Assembly (NCBI GenBank): GCA_963457665.1
Contig: OY735207.1
Span: 54,540,779-54,604,778, forward strand
Length of the DNA: 64,000 nucleotides
Origin: Thysanoteuthis rhombus
Lineage: Eukaryota > Mollusca > Cephalopoda > Oegopsida > Thysanoteuthidae
Direction of reading: 5' to 3'
This document shows positions 33,141 through 45,335 of the stretch, in pieces. A program made the translations under genes and the position numbers. Each line of letters starts with the position of its first letter. Position 1 is the first letter of the stretch. The notes under the pieces are model-generated. The model ran no database searches. It was not told where the DNA came from and was given only the letters and a program-made list of their open reading frames with translations.

Positions 33141-34020
33141 TATATTTGTGAGGTAAGCTAGTTTCTTTTGATGTGTTGTTTTTGAACTTGTTAATCGAAG
33201 TAGTTTACCGTTTCTTTGGATTGGAGAGTTTCAATATGAAAGGGATCCTAATGTCGTAAATCTGTCCCTAACGCTGATAATAAAGATTTACTTGTATATG
33301 TCCATATACTCAACCCATTTGACTTCAAAACGTCTCTGAAATTTGTTAAATTTCAAAGATTTTTTCAGGAGGTGGGTAGCCATGCGTTCTCTCACTTTAG
33401 CACGACGCCACTGGTTAATACATAATATACATTTATTTAGCGTGAAAAAATATACAGTAACATATATATATATATATATATATGTATACGTATGTATGTG
33501 TGTGTGTATATATGTATATATATGTAAGCACACATCATGACAATTTTATTTACACATCAATACAACCTTAGAGTAATCGTGTCGTAATGAATATAATGGT
33601 TCTTTTTTTAATCACTTGCATCCGTTGATAATACCACATATTCTGATAATCTATTCTATAGTTCTACATCTCTATTGTGAGAGTTTTTTTTTGGGGGGGG
33701 GGTTGTTTTGTTTGTTTTGTTTTTTTTTTATTCCATTTACTTCTATTTACTTCCATAGTATATTTATGGCTTTCTTCTGGTAAAAGATAGATTACGATCG
33801 ATTAATTCAAAACATTTCTATTGAGTCACCCTGGACTCTCCTCTTTTCTAATATTGTTAAACCTGACTCTTTCAACCTATCCTCATGACTCATATTTTGC
33901 AGTTCTGGTACTAACTTGGTTGCTTGTCCCTGAACTCTTTTTTTCTAAAATATTTCCATCTTTCTCCGAGTACGGTGACCTGGCCTGTACGCTATACTCC
34001 AGATGAGGATGAAATGAGAT
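33141..34020. other. No gene; TA/TG patch
   Basis: A TA/TG microsatellite lies at 33460-33525. G and T homopolymers lie at 33685-33730. No recognisable protein. Confidence 0.45.
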
Positions 34021-34510
34021 AACTTTTTCTTGTTCAGATAATTATTTCTAAAGCAGAAAGCTTTATATTTACTTTTTACATAGCGAGAAAAAAAGTTACT
34101 TGGCTTGATTTTTTTCGTTTTTTGTTCTTTGTTTAAATGCAATGTCTTCCTGGGCATTACAATACGTATATTCATGATTAACATTTTAAAAAATCTGTAT
34201 TTTTTAAAAAATGCAAGAATTTCTTTTAGTCGATTCGTAATTTATTAATGAAATTAGTAAGAAAATATGCAAATCCTATTGTTAAGACTTGGGCTTATTC
34301 GTCACATAACGATGAAGGCTCCGATCGGGCTTAAATCGTTGAGTGACCCCTCTTCCCCTGAACAAGTTAATATTTTACATTAATTAGTTTTAGCCATATA
34401 CCCGACCGTGATTGTTAAGAGATTATAAAGTTATTATAAAGTGTTCCAACTGAAGATACATCGAACAGATGTAATACGGGGAGGTATTCAAGGTGTGAAT
34501 ATTTAAGATT
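34021..34510 (+). repeat. Family J repeat, copy 2
   Basis: TCTAAAGCAGAAAGCTTTAT near 34048 and ATACATCGAACAGATGTAAT near 34457 match copy 1. Here the two conserved parts are about 200 bp further apart, so one copy has an insertion or the other a deletion. Confidence 0.45.
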
Positions 34511-34849
34511 TTTTTTTATACTTCTGATAGCTTGTTTTGAATATATAAATAAAAACAAAATTTACTGCTTCGTCTAATAAGGAGTTCCATCTGGCTATAA
34601 TTATAATTATTATTACGACTTTTTCCAAAAAAAAATTCTTTAACTCCAATTGAAATATTATTTTGGAGCTTAACTTCAAGACCAAAAATATAATAAATTC
34701 TACTCTGGCACATTTTTTTAGAAAATGAACCAGGGGCGTTGTTTATTATAAGCTATTCAACACAATTAATTAGACGTATATTTAAAAACACCAACCTTAT
34801 TAGAACATCGAATATTACATTTTAAAATGACTTTATTTTATCGTTTGGA

Positions 34850-35015
34850 CAATTTGGGCTCTTTTCTCTTTTTTTTTTCCTCGATGTATCCACAGCATTT
34901 CGGTCGATTCCTTTCTACGACCTTCTCCTGTGACCACATCGGGAAAAAAATGAGTTCAAATAGTCTGAAAAAAAAGTTTGTATGTTAGTGACTCTTCTCA
35001 AAGTTATAGACAAAA
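34850..35015 (-). mobile_element. Family F element, partial
   Basis: CAGCATTTCGGTCGATTCCT then TTCTACGACCTTCTCC is the core, followed by TGTTAGTGACTCTTCTCAAA, which marks the outer part of the family F arm. Only part of a foldback remains. Confidence 0.5.
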
Positions 35016-35699
35016 GGTTTCTATTATAAAACGCAGCGGTCTCTTGTTTAACGTTTATTACCAGCGACGAACGTCGGCAGGTCTATGAACGCCAAGTTCA
35101 CTTTCTTTCATGCTAAATTGAAAAGGTTTGAAGCCTTCATAAAAAGGGGAAGGAAAGTTGGCGAAGAAAGGAATATTTGTCTTCTTCACGTCACGCTACG
35201 CCATATTCTTTTCTTTTTTTTTTTTAATCCATTCTTGTAATAAAAAAATGTGATAAAACAAAGCGTTCGTAATTCAAGAAGTTGAGACATTTTTTAAAAC
35301 ATGTCTCATATTGCAAGCGAAGGGTTATAGGGAACGCGAATAGATACATACTTGGATACAAACGAAAATGTAGGAGATTCGAGAAAACCAATTGGTGTCC
35401 GTTTTCATAGTATTTTTTAAATATATATCAGCTTTACAATTTGAAAAAGAAAAGAAATAATCAATTGGAAACAAATAGTTTTATTATAGGAACCAATGTT
35501 GACAGATGCTGTCAAAATTGTGTATACAACATCATAGATTTTTAACAGTCTGTCTTTTTTGTGTTTTATTTGAATTGAAAAAATCATTTTCATGTAATGA
35601 CTGAAGATATTCGGTATATTGAAAATGTCCAAACAGGGGTTTGTTTTTTTTTTTCTTCGTTTATTATGTATGTATTCGTTAGTTAACACCAGTTATATC

Positions 35700-35975
35700 C
35701 AGAGCCAATTTTGATATTAATGAGGTCCAGTCCATAACATTTCTTTAGTATTTAGCTATCGTCTTTGAATATCTAAATTTTGTTTATTTAATGTGATTTT
35801 TCATTTGACGTGAAGTCCTTAACGAGATCAATAATTTCTCTCTATGAAACGTAATAAAATCCTCAAACGAATTGAAATATTGAAAATATTATTCAAGACT
35901 TTTTTTGTAAGGTGGGGGGGCTAAAATATTGGGGCCATGTGCAGTTGCACCGTTTGCAATCCCTTTATGGGGGTC
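35700..35975 (-). repeat. Family I interspersed repeat
   Basis: CAATTTTGATATTAATGAGG then TCCAGTCCATAACATTTCTT to GGGGCCATGTGCAGTTGCAC then CGTTTGCAATCCC. Same layout as 24035-24375, same strand. Confidence 0.5.
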
Positions 35976-38400
35976 TAGTAGTATCTGGTAACTATCACTG
36001 GAGATCGAGCAAGTCTCTACGGTATTTTTGTCATTTTGGATAATGCTGTCATCTTGACGTCTACAATTCTTCCTTGAATTTCCAATATTTTCATATTATA
36101 ATTGTTGGTGGTGGTATAGGTAGCAGTAGTGATGTTAACAACAGGATATGAATTTTAAGGGGGTGGGGGCTATTTGAAAATGCCCCAGATCCCCTAATGG
36201 AAGGGACTCAAAAACTCAATAAAGAGTAGTTTATCTACTGTATTTCTACTCGACACAACATTCAGTCCTGCCACTACTCGTGTCAGTTGTTTCAGTGTAA
36301 AAATAAAATCTTTCTTGGATCACATAAAATGAGAGTACGCTATCAATTGAAACGAAATTAAGAGTACACTATCAAATTGCCTTTGACACGATAAGATAAT
36401 TAAAAAAAACTCCCAAAAAATAAATATTAAATTTAGTCAAAAGATAAATTCTTCCCATTCTTGAACATTTTACTTTCTACCAAAAAGTGTGAGAATTCAA
36501 CTTTGTGTAATCTTTGGTTAGGCGTACATGAACCTGTGTCGGTGTTAAACCAGCGAACAAAGGCACTAAAAACTAAGGAAAATTTTTATCAAAAAGTATA
36601 ATCCAAATAGATATTCATAAAAAAATAAACACAATAATGAAATTAAAAACCTGTCTTTTTTTCTTTAGCAGATTGTGCTCTATGATTTCGTCGGCAAAAG
36701 GCTTTTGGCAAGCTAAACAGACGTTTTAATTTATTTATTTATTTATAAACGGGATTTTTATTTCATTATTGCATATATTTCTGATTTATATGTCGTATTC
36801 TTTTTGATAATGAAAAAAAAAGTACTTTATGGTTAAACACTGTCATAGATTTTGTTTTTCTTTTGTCGTTTTGGGGTAATGCTTGAGATTTTACGTCTGA
36901 TCGTCCTTAAACAGTTTGAGTTGAGTGAATGCTTGGATTATTAAAAATAAACTACCTTATGAAGTATCTTTAGGCTCTATTTATATTTGTACGTCGGACC
37001 AAAGATTACCCAATTTTGTCCAAAATCGATATATAATAAACCTAATACAGTACCAGTAAAAATGACGGGATTTTAATATCATGTGCCGATAATTTATATA
37101 AACTTACATTCTAGTAAAAATGTATTCATTTTATTCATTTATTTATTTATTCATTCATCTATTTATTAGGATGAAATCACCTTGCAAATTGAAAGCTAAA
37201 AGTTTGTTTTCAATGTTTGTAATTATTCGAAAAAGTCACTAATACTACTTTCTTCCCCCTTTTTTTGAAGAATAATATTCAGTCGTTAAACTCTTTTAAA
37301 ACAATGAAAACTGGATTTAACATTTTTGAACTTTTATTTCATTTAAACGATACAGGCGTCAGTTTAGAATCTGTCACATCTTTGATTTTTTTTTTTCATT
37401 TATATTTCTTTTTTCATTCCTTAGCGTCTGCGAACACACAGAAATAAAATTTGCTTTACTCTCTTCCTCTCATTCTGCTTGCTTCAGCGTGACATGAACC
37501 AACAAATATACATCGTAGACACACAAAAATGACAACGGCTTGTAAAATTGTTTTGTGGGCTTGGCTTTTTTTACTCTTTGACACGATTTCTATTTTGGAT
37601 GAAAAAAAAATTCAAAAATACGAATAGTTCTTGGAAAACACTATGGTCTCTTCAAATTATCCTTAGATGAATAATTACAATTACACCATTGATAATTAAA
37701 CTAATGAATAAAATCACTGACGTTTCCCAATCCCCCTTTTTAGACCCCTGTTTCGTATAACTTTTATTATTTTTCCCCCCGTTTTTTTAGCAACTAGCAA
37801 CGGTATGTTATCAAGGGCTGAGATCAGCTTCTTCCACAGCCTGGGCGACCAGATCGGATTTAACTACACAAACCCCAGCGTTTCTCAGTGCCAGATTTAA
37901 TTGAGACACCGTAAAGCAATCACTGTCAAAAAGTTTACAACTATTTTTGTTTGAGAAACTTCTTTTTTTTTTTTGTTTTTTGTTTGTTTTGGGGTGGCGG
38001 TGAGGGAAAGAAAGGAACCGCTATTGTTAATAGTAGACAACATGTACTGCAAAGGGGGGGGGGGCTCATAAAAACAGTAAACAGTTCACTTCCAGTTGTA
38101 GGAGTACATGTTGGACATTTGTTGTTCGAAATCGGAATGTTGCTTCTCTTATACTTGATGTGTTGTAACAAGCATCACCAACCCAACTCCTCAACTTCAT
38201 ACTTTGTAAAGCACACACTCACACACACACACTTGGGAACGTTTTTCTTGGAGAATTAAACCCATTTCAAAAACTGATGAGTGAATCATCTCAGTGCTTT
38301 ATTTCGCATGTATTTATTCAATTATGCAGAAATTTCAAGTTTAAAGTATTCTATGAAACCTTCGGCATATTTATTTGACCATAATAATACGTCATGTGTA
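35976..38400. other. No gene recognised
   Basis: A short T-family-like GTAAAAATGACGGG lies at 37057-37070, an ATTT run at 37135-37168, and a G run at 38056-38064. The stretch 37775-37905 (TTTTTTTAG before a GC-richer segment) looks like a splice acceptor but the sequence after it fits neither FoxF nor any protein I know. The 35976-36095 segment may be a LINE-tail remnant. Confidence 0.4.
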
Positions 38401-38439
38401 TCTATTTATTGTCTATCAGGTTAATGGATGCAACTCTTC

Positions 38440-38693
38440 AATATTATCATCAAGTATTTTTATGTGTCATCGAATGATGACGTATAAAAAATGAAATTCT
38501 AGGTTCTGGTGACGTACTAAAAAAGATTTTGTCATGGTAAATTTGATGAATAAAAAAAAAACCATATTTATCCAATAGGGAATAGAATGGTTTTTTGTTA
38601 TTTTTTTTTTTTTCTAGAGTGAACACTTTTTTTTTTACCTCAGAAAAGGACATACACACGCGCGCACACACACAATATATATACAATATATAT

Positions 38694-38747
<54 letters not shown>

Positions 38748-38941
38748 GCGTGCGTGGCATATTTCAATATTTATGGAAAAAATGTCCCGATAGACAATTT
38801 GCCAATCTCTCTTTTTGTATCTCCACTTTTAGTTTAATATTCAGAAAACAAGAAAATGCTGTGCAACACAATGTTTCATTTTACCAGTATAATTGCATAA
38901 TTACTAAAATATTGCCATCATTCTTTGGCGGTATGGGTAAA

Positions 38942-38945
<4 letters not shown>
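38440..38945 (+). mobile_element. Family T element, right part
   Basis: The CRE-like block (TCATCGAATGATGACGTA then GGTGACGTAC) is followed by an expanded CA/TA microsatellite, the conserved AGAAAATGCTGTGCAACACA and the right end GGGTAAACTA at 38935. The same order occurs at 50070-50395 and 40205-40693. Confidence 0.5.
38655..38745. repeat. CA/TA microsatellite
   Basis: CACGCGCGCACACAC passes into a TA run of about 60 bp. It lies inside a family T element. Confidence 0.95.

Positions 38946-38995
<50 letters not shown>
38945..38995. repeat. TA microsatellite
   Basis: Pure TA run of about 50 bp directly at the right end (GGGTAAACTA) of a family T element. Confidence 0.95.
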
Positions 38996-38998
<3 letters not shown>

Positions 38999-40016
38999 GA
39001 AAAAGTTCACAATATGGTATTTCAATAATTATGGCATTTCTTCAGGAGATCCAAATAAAAACCATATATGCAGATTCGTATAATTGATTGTAATGTTGTC
39101 CTATTATAAAGGATAGTTCCATGTGAAAAAGTTCAACATTGCTTAACTCATTGTATTGATATGATTTATTATTGTTTTTATTGGTTGTACTGACATGAAT
39201 AATACGTCAGAGAATTGCTTGACTTTGAAACTAAAAGAAAAAAGAGTTTATTTTGTGATTAAATTTTCCTTCTATCACGTTTTGTCTTAAGACTCTATGT
39301 CTGATCACTCTTTTAAAACTGCTTGAGTCAAGTTAAGACTTGAAAATAAACTTAAAATCAGAATACTTAAATTATCAAAAGATAAACTACCTTTAGGTTC
39401 CTCAGAGCCAATCCATACATAAATGACGCCGAAATCTTTGACGAATACATATATATATGTATATGTATATGTGTGTGTGAGAGAGTATGCGCGCGTTCAA
39501 ATGGTTGATAATCGCTGTAAAGATTATACTCGACAATTTGGATTCTGTCGAAATATTTTCGTAAGTTTATCTCCGTCTCTCAAATCATTTTCGTCCTTCG
39601 TAACTTAATAACTAAACGGGTCTAAGTGTTTTTGCTAAAACCTGGTAGATAGTGCAAATCTAGTTTGTTTGAACTAAATTCAATTCAATTACTTAATCAA
39701 AAACCTTCCATTTTCAATCCGTATAACATAAACAAACAATTCAGTATTTTTAGAATATCTTCTCCTGGCCTTTCTCTATTCATCCATATCTTTCTCTTAC
39801 TAAGCTCAAAGAAATCGAAGGACTTTATGCTAAAATTCTTTTACTCGGTGTTTTAAATAGACAACTAACTGCTATAATTTACGCGGTAAATTTACTAAAA
39901 ATAAACAAAATGCTATCTCACAAAAATTCGGTGTCGAACTATGTCCGTTTAGATCACGAACGTTTGATCAAAATAAATAAAAGATCAGATCAAAATAACA
40001 TTTCCTTTGCCAGTAA
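38996..40016. other. No gene recognised
   Basis: AT-rich; a short TA/TG patch at 39446-39485. The open frames near 39423 and 39665 have no family resemblance. Confidence 0.4.
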
Positions 40017-40041
40017 TATATATATATATATATATATATAT
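40017..40041. repeat. TA microsatellite
   Basis: TA run of about 25 bp directly at the left end of the family T element at 40041-40693. Confidence 0.9.
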
Positions 40042-40693
40042 AAGTTTACTTTTTGTCGTCAAAAATGACTGCAATAATTATGTAATTTTGAACTAACTAA
40101 AGCATTTTGCACTGAATTTTCTTGTTTATGATCAGTATGAATATTTAAGTAATCCAAAGTTAAAATTAAGTTAAGAAACAATTCATTAGACTTAACGTAA
40201 CATTAAGTTATATTTTCACTTACTTACGTAACCAGACGTCACTGGTGACGTAAGCGTGACAAAAGACGTATACACATTGCTAATTGATTATATGTGGATT
40301 TTGTGTGTCACACCTTTTACGTAAAGTAAAGTAGAATTTTTATATACGTTAACTTAGATGAATAAAACTCTATAATTATTCAATGGTTCATGAAAATATT
40401 GTTCGTTAATTTGGGAGGGGGGCAAACCTCTTAATCCGAAGTGTGTGTGTCACTTTTCAATACTTATACAAATACAGTGACAATTGGACCAACTCGATGT
40501 ATTAAACTCTTCCAAAATTTTGTTTGTATCTTCACGTAATTTTACTTTTAGTTTGATATTCAGGAATTATTGAACATAAATGAGAAAATGTAGAGCAACA
40601 CAATGATTTTTTTTTTCAAGTACAATGCAATAGCAAAAAAATCTTATATATTTCCGTCATTTTTTTTTTTTTTACGGGTTTGGTGAACTAGTT
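40041..40693 (+). mobile_element. Family T element, most complete copy
   Basis: The left end TAAGTTTACTTTTTGTCGTC then AAAAATGACTGC has the CCGTCA...TGACGG core with two changes. In the middle lies GACGTCACTGGTGACGTAAG (CRE-like pair, 40235-40254), then AGAAAATGTAGAGCAACACA. The right end GGTTTGGTGAACTAGT reads ACTAGTTCACC inward, a short match to the left end TAGTTTACC-type terminus. It is about 650 bp without coding capacity, suggesting a non-autonomous TIR element. Family copies are at 22985, 23695, 28890, 38440, 46045, 49130 and 50040. Confidence 0.5.
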
Positions 40694-40997
40694 TTGTATA
40701 AAACTGAAATAAACTTTTTTTTTTACATTCTAGTAATTTTCCCATTTTTGATACATTTTTTAAAATTTCTTTAGGTGAAGTATTATAAGTAACTATTTTT
40801 ACATTTCATGTCTACTTTTTACCTTCGTATAAATTCATTTGTTGCTTTTTATCGCACTTTATCTCAGGCCGGTTTCCCTAATTTTCCCATCTAAGACTAA
40901 TTCTTATTTCTGAACGCTGAAAAAATGGTGAAATAAATTTTGATGAACACAAATTCAAGGAGTAAAACCTTAGATGATTGGCAGATTTAAACATTTG

Positions 40998-41040
40998 AAT
41001 CGATAATTATCGATTTGTGATCGGTGCTAAAAACCGATCA
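40998..41040. repeat. Perfect palindrome followed by a hairpin
   Basis: AATCGATAATTATCGATT (40998-41015) is a perfect 18-bp palindrome. Three bases later TGATCGGT (41018-41025) and ACCGATCA (41033-41040) form a perfect 8-bp stem with a 7-nt loop. No role is known to me; homeodomain-type (ATCGAT/TAATTA) binding is one possibility. Confidence 0.5.
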
Positions 41041-41189
41041 TCAATATAAGCATTATCAGAATTTTTCTGAAAAAATTACCAAACTTAAACTCAGGGTATA
41101 TATGAAGTTCCTATCTATATTTATTTAAACGATGTAAGGAAATAGATAGACTTCATGGACACCCTATATCAAGCGTTTGCAGCTGATTT

Positions 41190-41216
41190 GTGTGTGTGTG
41201 TGTGTGTGTGTGTGTG
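41190..41216. repeat. GT microsatellite
   Basis: Pure GT run of about 26 bp. Confidence 0.9.
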
Positions 41217-41441
41217 ATAGATGCTTAAAATTTAATGTGGGTTAATTCATTTTTCAATTGATGCATACTCAATGGACCCAAGAGAAGATTTTAAAATAAT
41301 CTTTTGGAGAAAAAATTAAGGGTTTTAGAGGGAGTTATATTTACAATTTTGTTATAAGGCCCAAGTGGAACCTTACTTTCCGTCCAATATGCATATCGTC
41401 TCATCTTAAATGTTTAGATCCCTTGAATAATTACATATATG

Positions 41442-41553
41442 AAGGGAAACTTCCCTCCTCCTTAGGTGGTCAAAAGTGAGGGAAGACTTTTCCCCCTCTT
41501 AAGGGGCCAGAAGTGAAGGGAAACCTTTTTTCCTCGATAGAGAGTCAAAAGTG
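41442..41553 (+). repeat. 37-bp tandem repeat, three units
   Basis: Units at 41442-41478, 41479-41515 and 41516-41553 share the form AAGGGAAACTTCCCTCCTCC then a purine block and CAAAAGTG. A fourth partial unit (GAAGGAAACTTTTTTTACTC, from 41751) resumes right after the MITE at 41558-41746. Confidence 0.75.
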
Positions 41554-41557
41554 AAGG

Positions 41558-41746
41558 CAGATGCATAACTGGAGGAGTGGGGAGATTTTTTTTTAGAATA
41601 CCTCCTCCGACAACCAATGGGGGGAGCCCCCATAATCATTATAAATAATAGTTCACTTATTGCCATAACAACTCCAACTAAATGTTGGAGATGGCCCCTT
41701 AAAGTATCAAACCTCCTGGGCTCCCAAAGTTCTAGCTATATTCCTG
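41558..41746. mobile_element. hAT-like MITE inserted in the 37-bp tandem repeat
   Basis: The left end CAGATGCATAACTGGAGGAG and the right end, read inward, CAGGAATATAGCTAGAAC are diverged inverted repeats. The flanks AGTGAAGG (41550-41557) and AGTGGAAG (41747-41754) match at 6 of 8 positions, or fully with one inserted G, as a target duplication should. The surrounding tandem repeat is split by it. Non-coding, 189 bp. Confidence 0.55.
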
Positions 41747-41957
41747 AGTGGAAGGAAACTTTTTTTACTCCTGAATTATTTCACCCGACGTAGACTTGTA
41801 CTACAGCTAGTACAAAATTCTCCGTACTGTTCCAGATCTTATCAAGTTTTAATGTTGTTGTTGTTTTTGTTTTTTTTAGCTTATACTTACTTACATTAAT
41901 TTGTACAGCAATAATTTACTTCATCAAAAGCCACACAAATAAAAAGTGCATTATTCA

Positions 41958-41995
<38 letters not shown>
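41958..41995. repeat. TA microsatellite
   Basis: Pure TA run of about 35 bp. Confidence 0.95.
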
Positions 41996-41998
<3 letters not shown>

Positions 41999-42274
41999 TG
42001 ATAATCGTACAATGTTATTCTCTTAGTTTTACAAGGCAATAAAATAAGAGAAAAGTGTAATCCGTCGTAACACAACACAAAAAGCTTAATCGGATGATTC
42101 GTGCACACACACAGAGAAAGTATTAAGTGACAAACGTCGTTGGATGTAGAGAGATAACAAGCCGCTTGTTTTGATCAACAATTTTTTTAGACAGATAAAA
42201 ACAATTGCCGTTTTGTTGGCAAAGATTGCTTTGGTAAGGATATGCCTTTCTTTTCGCAATGATTTAACCCAAAT

Positions 42275-42384
<110 letters not shown>

Positions 42385-42503
42385 TAATGTGTGACTTTTT
42401 CTGTTTGCTTCTTTCTACGTCAGTAACTTTCACTATAGGTGCCAATCCGTAAATAATCCCGTCAATTTTTACTCTCTCTCCCTCACTTTATATATAATAA
42501 TTT

Positions 42504-42594
42504 GGATATAGAATCCGACAATATTAAAGTATTACGACTTTTATGAAAATTTCCTAAATGTCATAATACTTTATGGTTGTCGGATTGTATATCC
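42504..42594. ncRNA. 91-nt hairpin, miRNA-precursor-like or very short MITE
   Basis: The left arm 42504-42538 (GGATATAGAATCCGACAATA then TTAAAGTATTACGAC) pairs with the right arm 42560-42594 at about 31 of 35 positions. The mismatches are scattered and the loop is 21 nt. Stem length and loop fit an animal miRNA precursor. A palindromic MITE would look similar, and a motif from the loop edge (TTCCTAAATGTCAT) recurs at 42841-42854, which leans toward a repeat. Structure is seen; transcription is unknown. Confidence 0.4.
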
Positions 42595-42851
42595 TAATAA
42601 TGCATATACTGTTGACATAGAAAATGAGAAAAACAATGAAAAGAAATCAAAACAGTACTATTCCGATAAAAGGATTTATACAAGACGTTGTAATCGCCTA
42701 AGCAAAAAAAAAATCAATAATGATGGAACACAAATATACCTGCCTCATCTATAACGTAAGCTAAATGCTATTTTCTACATCTTTCGTTTTTCGACATTAT
42801 TTCTGATGGAGCCACATAGACGAATCATGTAAAATAAATGTTCCTAAATGT

Positions 42852-42854
<3 letters not shown>

Positions 42855-42927
<73 letters not shown>
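42855..42927. repeat. TA microsatellite
   Basis: Nearly pure TA run of about 70 bp. Confidence 0.95.
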
Positions 42928-42932
<5 letters not shown>

Positions 42933-44139
42933 CATAGTGTGTGTGGCTATAAAATATCAAAGAGCCTAGACCTATGTTAGTCGAACCTCAGCGTGCATAC
43001 ATGAACAACTTGGTATACATTGACCAATAGGCGAGCATAAATAACCCCTTGAAGTTTCAATCAACGTGTGTCTTCAGTTCGCTGTTACGCATTGCTTGAA
43101 GTATATTTTTTTTTTTTACTCGTCGTAAAATGTGCAGTTCAAAACTCGAACAACGTATCAATCTCTTGTACACACGTGCAAGTGACATGCATTCTCTTCC
43201 ACAAACCTCAGTTAGTGCACGAAAATATTTGGTAGCCATTTTGTTCATTTCACTAAAAAATTCAAATTGATGCGTTGCTTGATTATTAAAGGCAGTCTTG
43301 TTCTTACAACTATTGTTTCTATTGTTCGTAATCTTTCTTTTTACACTTGGTGTTACGTAGGATTTTGGTATTTTCCACAGTAGGCTGACGCATATTCACG
43401 AGGGAGTTGTGGTTTTGCACTATTTGTTGACAGATAGCAATTTGATCCGATAGGTGGTATTTTAATCTGTGGGACAGGCTTGTGGTTGTGTGACCAATGT
43501 ATAATGTTGTTTTCTTTTTTTTTACTTGGAGATGCAATCTTCCAATAGACACGAGAATTCATGAGGTACGTTGGTTTTATATCGGTATTTTATGGGAAAT
43601 TTTATTGGTAACGATCAGGTTAGATTTTTTAACTCATTCACCAACCGGAGAAATTGAATGAAAAAAAAAACTTGGCAGTCAAATTTCATTATATTGAATA
43701 ATGTATATTTTTACATCAATTTGTCTTTTAGACAAGTTTTATTAAACACGACGGATATTTTTGGCCGATTTGACTTTCTTTTTCTTGTTTGCGTGATTTA
43801 TACAGAGGAATTTGTATTCTCTTTTTGAAAAAGGCTGATGTGAAATGATCAAATTTTCCTAATTTACAGATAAGCTTGTCGTGAGTCGAAATTCCGTTGA
43901 AACCATTCTGCTTCCAGTTAAGGAATTGTAATGAGATCTGCTTCTTTCTCAGGCTCAAAACCTTTTACCCCGATAAATTGTTGTTTTTTTTTTTTTTGTT
44001 TTTTTTTCTTTTCAGTTAGTCCTTTGCTTGCTTTTCTGTCTGGTTTCTGAACGTCTGCTCCTATAATGATGTTCAATTGCAGACGTTTTCTACGTAAAAT
44101 CCTTCAATTTTTTTTAAAACCTCCAACCAAAACTGTCTA
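42928..44139. other. No gene recognised
   Basis: AT-rich. Small open frames at 43057-43250 and 43319-43560 (minus strand) and 43728-43958 do not resemble any protein family confidently. The second encodes HTTTSLSHRLKYHLSDQIAI, a pattern that recalls the GIY-YIG-like tails of Penelope-type or LINE polyproteins (TGKSLRTRLLEHR type), but it is too short to call. Confidence 0.3.
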
Positions 44140-44245
44140 CTGTCCAACATAGGTTTCATCAGTTTTTAAATGGTTCAGTCTGACTGTCTATCTACCTATG
44201 TATGTCATGTGTACAGGACGCAGCTAAAGGGCTGAAAATATATAG
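44140..44245 (+). repeat. Family G fragment
   Basis: TCCAACATAGGTTTCATCAG then TTTTTAAATGGTTCAG and CAGGACGCAGCTAAAGGGCT match the first part of the family G copies at 25462 and 49585. Confidence 0.55.
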
Positions 44246-45127
44246 TTTTGGAATATAAAACGTCATTGAGACTCTCTAACCGAAAAGTACTTGTGAATAT
44301 TAATTAAAGCGTCTACTAAATGTATGAAAACTCCTGATACATTCCAATCTGTTCATACCCATCATTTTACTTGATTATTAAAACTGTTAATAGTTGAAAC
44401 CAAATGAGAAAAAACACTGAAATCATGGTCCTGCTCTGAGGGCCATTAGCAGAGTCGTCTTATCGCATGGGGAAAGTGGGCGGGCACCTGGGGCTCCGAT
44501 GATTTCAAGATTCAATTTGAAGTATAAATAAAGGTCAGATCATTAAAACGTGGAACTTCTCTAAACCTATATTTGTATTCATGTTCAAATCAGTTCCTGG
44601 CTCTTTATTGAATCCATGTATCAACTCAGAATCGCCACAACCTCCCATGTGCCCAAATTCAGCTCGTTGCAGTGTCCGGTGCATTCGCGCCAAATGTTTG
44701 AAAAACACAGCTTAAAAACAAATCGATAAAAGTCAAAATATTATTCTTAGTGCTATTCATCCTTGCGATAAAATTTATAGAAACTCAATATTCAAAGTGA
44801 TTTTTGAGATTTTAAGGAAAAATAATGGAAATGTTTTTTTCCCAAAATTCTAGAAGCTCTAAGCATTGGTAGAATTCCAGAATTTTGCTTGAAACCGAAT
44901 CTCTAATTTATCAAATCTGTTGAAATTCTTAAGTACCAGATGCCAATTCTTCGCAGGGGGGAGACCCATGGGGTACTGGGGGCTGGGGATGTAACATTTT
45001 GGATCAGAAGATGAAAAATCGCAAAAGTTTGACTTTTTGCTTGTTTTTACACACGGCAAACACTTTGTTCTCTACAGCTACGTTTATTCTCTCGCTCGCT
45101 CTCTCTCTCTCTCCAAACACACACGCT

Positions 45128-45128
<1 letters not shown>
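44246..45128. other. No gene recognised
   Basis: CAGAGTCGTCTTATCGCATG (44451-44470) looks like the start of another hAT MITE, but no matching right end was found. A purine-rich GGGGGGAGACCCATGGGG patch lies at 44956-44973 and a CT run at 45093-45113. Confidence 0.35.

Positions 45129-45167
<39 letters not shown>
45129..45167. repeat. TA microsatellite
   Basis: Pure TA run of about 38 bp, bordered by CA-rich and ATGTGTATG sequence. Confidence 0.95.
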
Positions 45168-45168
<1 letters not shown>

Positions 45169-45335
45169 CACGCATGTGTATGCTTATGTATACATAAGCA
45201 TACACATACATGCAAAACCGCACACATAAAAAAAGACTCGTGTATATACACAAACTCAATGCAAATACGAGGCTGAATTAAAAAAAAGGGGGCGTAGGGG
45301 AAGTTAGCGCAAAAGAATTCTTTCTAAAACCCCCG

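Noticed and set aside
37775-37910. Possible FoxF exon 2 after TTTTTTTAG
   Set aside because: The translation after the acceptor in the required phase does not give the conserved FoxF C-terminus and soon stops.
45047-45259. Frames over the TA run (IYIYIY peptides), here and at 15314, 20883, 38450, 42086 and 47384
   Set aside because: Microsatellite translation artefacts.
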